Positions 62,325 through 64,000 of a stretch of 64,000 nt of DNA are shown in pieces. Source of the DNA: Nocardioides sp. Soil774. Lineage in GTDB: Bacteria; Actinomycetota; Actinomycetes; Propionibacteriales; Nocardioidaceae. Position 1 is the first letter of the stretch; each line of letters begins with the position of its first letter. The position numbers and the translations under genes were made by a program. Where the stretch lies: the NCBI RefSeq assembly GCF_001428125.1, contig NZ_LMSM01000005.1, positions 129,701 through 193,700 of the forward strand, in the 5' to 3' direction. Below the pieces are notes generated by a model. That model did not search any database and was not told where the DNA came from. It worked only from the letters and a program-made list of their open reading frames with translations.

Positions 62325-62858
62325 ATGACCCGACGCGACCCGGCGGCCTTCGCCGAGTTCGTGGCCGCGCGGTCCGCGGCGCTGCACCGGACGGCGTACC
62401 TCATGGTCGGCGAACGCGGGCTGGCCCAGGACCTCCTGCAGGAGGCGCTCACCAAGACGTACGTCGCGTGGCCGCGGCTGCGCGACCCCGGCAAGGCCGA
62501 GGCCTACACGCGCAAGGCGATCACCACCACCGCGATCACGTGGTACCGCCGCCGCAGCTGGGGCGAGCGCCCCACGGCCGCCTTCCCCGAGCGCGAGCAC
62601 GCCGACCACGTCGACGACCTGACCATCCGTGAGGTGCTGTGGGAGGCGCTACAGGCGCTGCCGCCGCGACAGCGGGCGGCCATCGTCCTCCGCTTCTACG
62701 AGGACCTCTCCGAGGCCCGCACCGCCGAGGTGCTCGGCTGCGCGCCCGGCACCGTCAAGAGCCAGGTCTCCGCCGGGCTCCGCAAGCTCCGCGACCACCT
62801 GGGCGAGCGCGCCGACGAGGCCGACCTGCCCCTGCACCTGCTGGAGGTGACCCGATGA
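62325..62858 (+). CDS. SigE-family ECF RNA polymerase sigma factor
   Basis: A 177-residue ECF sigma factor with only regions 2 and 4. Region 2: LHRTAYLMVGERGLAQDLLQEALTKTYVAWPRL, the DLLQEA form typical of the actinobacterial SigE family. Region 4: LPPRQRAAIVLRFYEDLSEARTAEVLGCAPGTVKSQVSAGLRKL, with the helix-turn-helix. The ATG has GAGGAG upstream. The next gene overlaps as ATGA, the usual place for an anti-sigma factor. Confidence 0.93.
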   Translation: MTRRDPAAFAEFVAARSAALHRTAYLMVGERGLAQDLLQEALTKTYVAWPRLRDPGKAEAYTRKAITTTAITWYRRRSWGERPTAAFPEREHADHVDDLTIREVLWEALQALPPRQRAAIVLRFYEDLSEARTAEVLGCAPGTVKSQVSAGLRKLRDHLGERADEADLPLHLLEVTR

Positions 62859-63928
62859 CCGGGCTGCTGACCGACCTCATGCGCGAGCGCGCCGACCACC
62901 TCGACGCCCCCTACCTCGACCTCACTGCGATCACCCGCACCGGCGAGCGGCGCGTGCGGCGACGTCGTACGGCGCTGGTGGGCGGCGCCGCGACGGCGGC
63001 TGCCCTCACCGTCCTCGTGCTGCCGGCGCTCGGAGGCGAGGGGCCGGCGCCGGCGCGCGACCTCGCTGCCGACGGCACCACGGCCGTGCCGAGCCCCCTC
63101 GCCTGGATCTCGGGCAGCACGCTGCACCGCGTCGGTCGGCCCGACACCGACCTCGGCGTCGACGTCCGTGCCTGGGTGTGGGTCGGCGACGACATCGCCT
63201 TCACCGACGCCGAGCGCCGGGTCAGGCTGTGGAGCGGCGACGCACTGGACGTCGTGGGACGCTCGGCCGCCGTCCCCCAGGACAAGCAGGAGCTCTTCTC
63301 CGACGGCACGCTCGTGGCCTGGCTCGGCGCCGACGGCGCGTGGCAAGCGCTCGACACGACGACCGGCGAGCTGACGTCGGACGGCGCCGGGCCCTACCGC
63401 TCCGACCCGACGCGGAGCCAGGTCACGGCCATCGACGGGTCCGTCGTCTACGGCCTCGACGCCCGCGGCGTCGTCGCGTGGGACACGACGGCGGGCCGCG
63501 TGGACGTCGTCGACCGCGACGCCGCGCGCGTGGTCATCGATGCCGAGGGCGGCGTGCTGCTGCGCGCCACGGGCGACGGCGACGCCCGCGTCGAGGGCGG
63601 CGGGCGCAACCTGGCCGTCACGGTCGACAGCTTCGCCAACCTCTCGGCGGACGGTGCCCACGTGGTGGCGGAGAGCGACGACGTGGGTGTCCTGCTCGAC
63701 ACCACCACCGGCGAGCGGCTCACCCTCGACACGGGCTTCGGCTGGTCGCTGCCGTTCCAGTGGGTCGACGACGACACGGTCGCGGTGCTGGCCTTCACCG
63801 GAGCCCGCACCGACGCCGTGGACCACCCCTTCCTGGTGGCGTGCACCGTCGCCGACGGCGCGTGCACCGACGCGCAGCCGCTCCCGACAGCCTTCCAGCT
63901 GCCCGTGGGCATCCACTTCGACCGATGA
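62855..63928 (+). CDS. Membrane-anchored protein, candidate anti-sigma partner
   Basis: A 357-residue protein. About 40 cytoplasmic residues (with EReRRVRRRR-type basic turn before the helix) are followed by one transmembrane segment (ALVGGAATAAALTVLVLPALGG). The extracytoplasmic part of ~290 residues carries repeated short strands (AWVWVGDDIAFTDAERRVRLW, GSVVYGLDARGVVAWDTTAG, ADGAHVVAESDDVGVLLDTTTG) like a beta propeller. No zinc HxxxCxxC anti-sigma motif is visible, so function as anti-sigma is inferred from coupling (ATGA) to the sigma gene. Confidence 0.8.
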   Translation: MTGLLTDLMRERADHLDAPYLDLTAITRTGERRVRRRRTALVGGAATAAALTVLVLPALGGEGPAPARDLAADGTTAVPSPLAWISGSTLHRVGRPDTDLGVDVRAWVWVGDDIAFTDAERRVRLWSGDALDVVGRSAAVPQDKQELFSDGTLVAWLGADGAWQALDTTTGELTSDGAGPYRSDPTRSQVTAIDGSVVYGLDARGVVAWDTTAGRVDVVDRDAARVVIDAEGGVLLRATGDGDARVEGGGRNLAVTVDSFANLSADGAHVVAESDDVGVLLDTTTGERLTLDTGFGWSLPFQWVDDDTVAVLAFTGARTDAVDHPFLVACTVADGACTDAQPLPTAFQLPVGIHFDR

Positions 63929-63958
63929 GGCGCGGCGGTCGGCGTACGGCTCGCTGCA

Positions 63959-64000
63959 GCGGTGCGTGAGGCGGGTTCTGGCACGTCAGGACCCGCCTCA
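63959..64000. repeat. Dispersed inverted-repeat element, copy D (cut by window end)
   Basis: Left arm GCGGTGCGTGAGGCGGGTT... from 63959; the right arm (CAGGACCCGCCTCA) runs off the window edge. GTCGGCGTACGGC lies upstream (63938-63950), exactly as in copy A. It begins 30 bases after the stop of the sigma-partner gene. Confidence 0.75.

Overview
The window is very GC-rich bacterial chromosome with dense, short-spaced genes on both strands. A mycothiol ligase (mshC), an actinobacterial-type integration host factor (mIHF), paired PAC2 proteins, a family-2 PyrF, a helicase-motif-less PriA and many apparently leaderless genes point to an actinomycete, most likely Nocardioides or a close relative. 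Nothing looks like phage, plasmid, CRISPR or a biosynthetic gene cluster. It is mostly core genome, with one insertion-like accessory block.

Layout. (1) 1-9063: HAD phosphatase fragment, a receiver-PAS-histidine kinase, a UbiB/ABC1 kinase, cobalamin-dependent methionine synthase metH and a PAC2 protein. (2) 9146-15677: mshC, a SCO1664/DUF3090/histidine-phosphatase trio, corA, an MFS transporter and uppP. From memory, metH-PAC2-mshC-trio-uppP is the same order as Rv2124c-Rv2136c of Mycobacterium tuberculosis. (3) 15742-20141: aldo/keto reductase, DUF5703, DUF427, rpe, a stand-alone LigD-type polymerase and a secreted protein. (4) 20289-38011 (all minus strand): rsmB, mmcQ-like, fmt, def, priA, metK, coaBC, rpoZ, gmk, mihF, a lipoprotein, pyrF, a PyrD-1B-like protein, pyrK, pyrD, carB, carA. 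(5) 38077-49636: accessory block with a divergent glycerol locus (iclR-glpK1 / glpF-glpK2-glpD), an ABC-F ATPase, a CoA-transferase, two VOC proteins and a secreted beta-repeat protein. (6) 49639-52432: pyrC, pyrB, pyrR. (7) 52573-62093: methyltransferase; thiolase / FabG4 / MaoC (order of Rv0243-Rv0241c); tesB; second PAC2; fadA-fadB. (8) 62094-64000: repeat elements, a SigE-family sigma factor and its partner membrane protein.

How it fits together. All de novo UMP genes except pyrE are here (carAB, pyrB, pyrC, pyrD, pyrF), in two transcription units. Both begin with an almost identical 40-nt leader (39/40 identical) that carries a PyrR-loop-like hairpin next to the Shine-Dalgarno sequence. 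The glycerol block sits exactly between the two units. Its divergent promoter carries two identical 15-bp palindromes, the likely operators of the IclR regulator. A 15-24-bp-arm inverted repeat built on GGCGGTGYGTGAGG occurs four times (9146, 62111, 62184, 63959), always just downstream of genes.

Most notable observations: the twin PyrR leaders in a split pyr locus; a class-1B-type dihydroorotate dehydrogenase whose catalytic cysteine is alanine although a normal class 2 PyrD is encoded two genes away; the dispersed inverted repeat; the twin operators of the glycerol locus; and a predicted self-recognising ECF promoter in front of the sigma factor gene.
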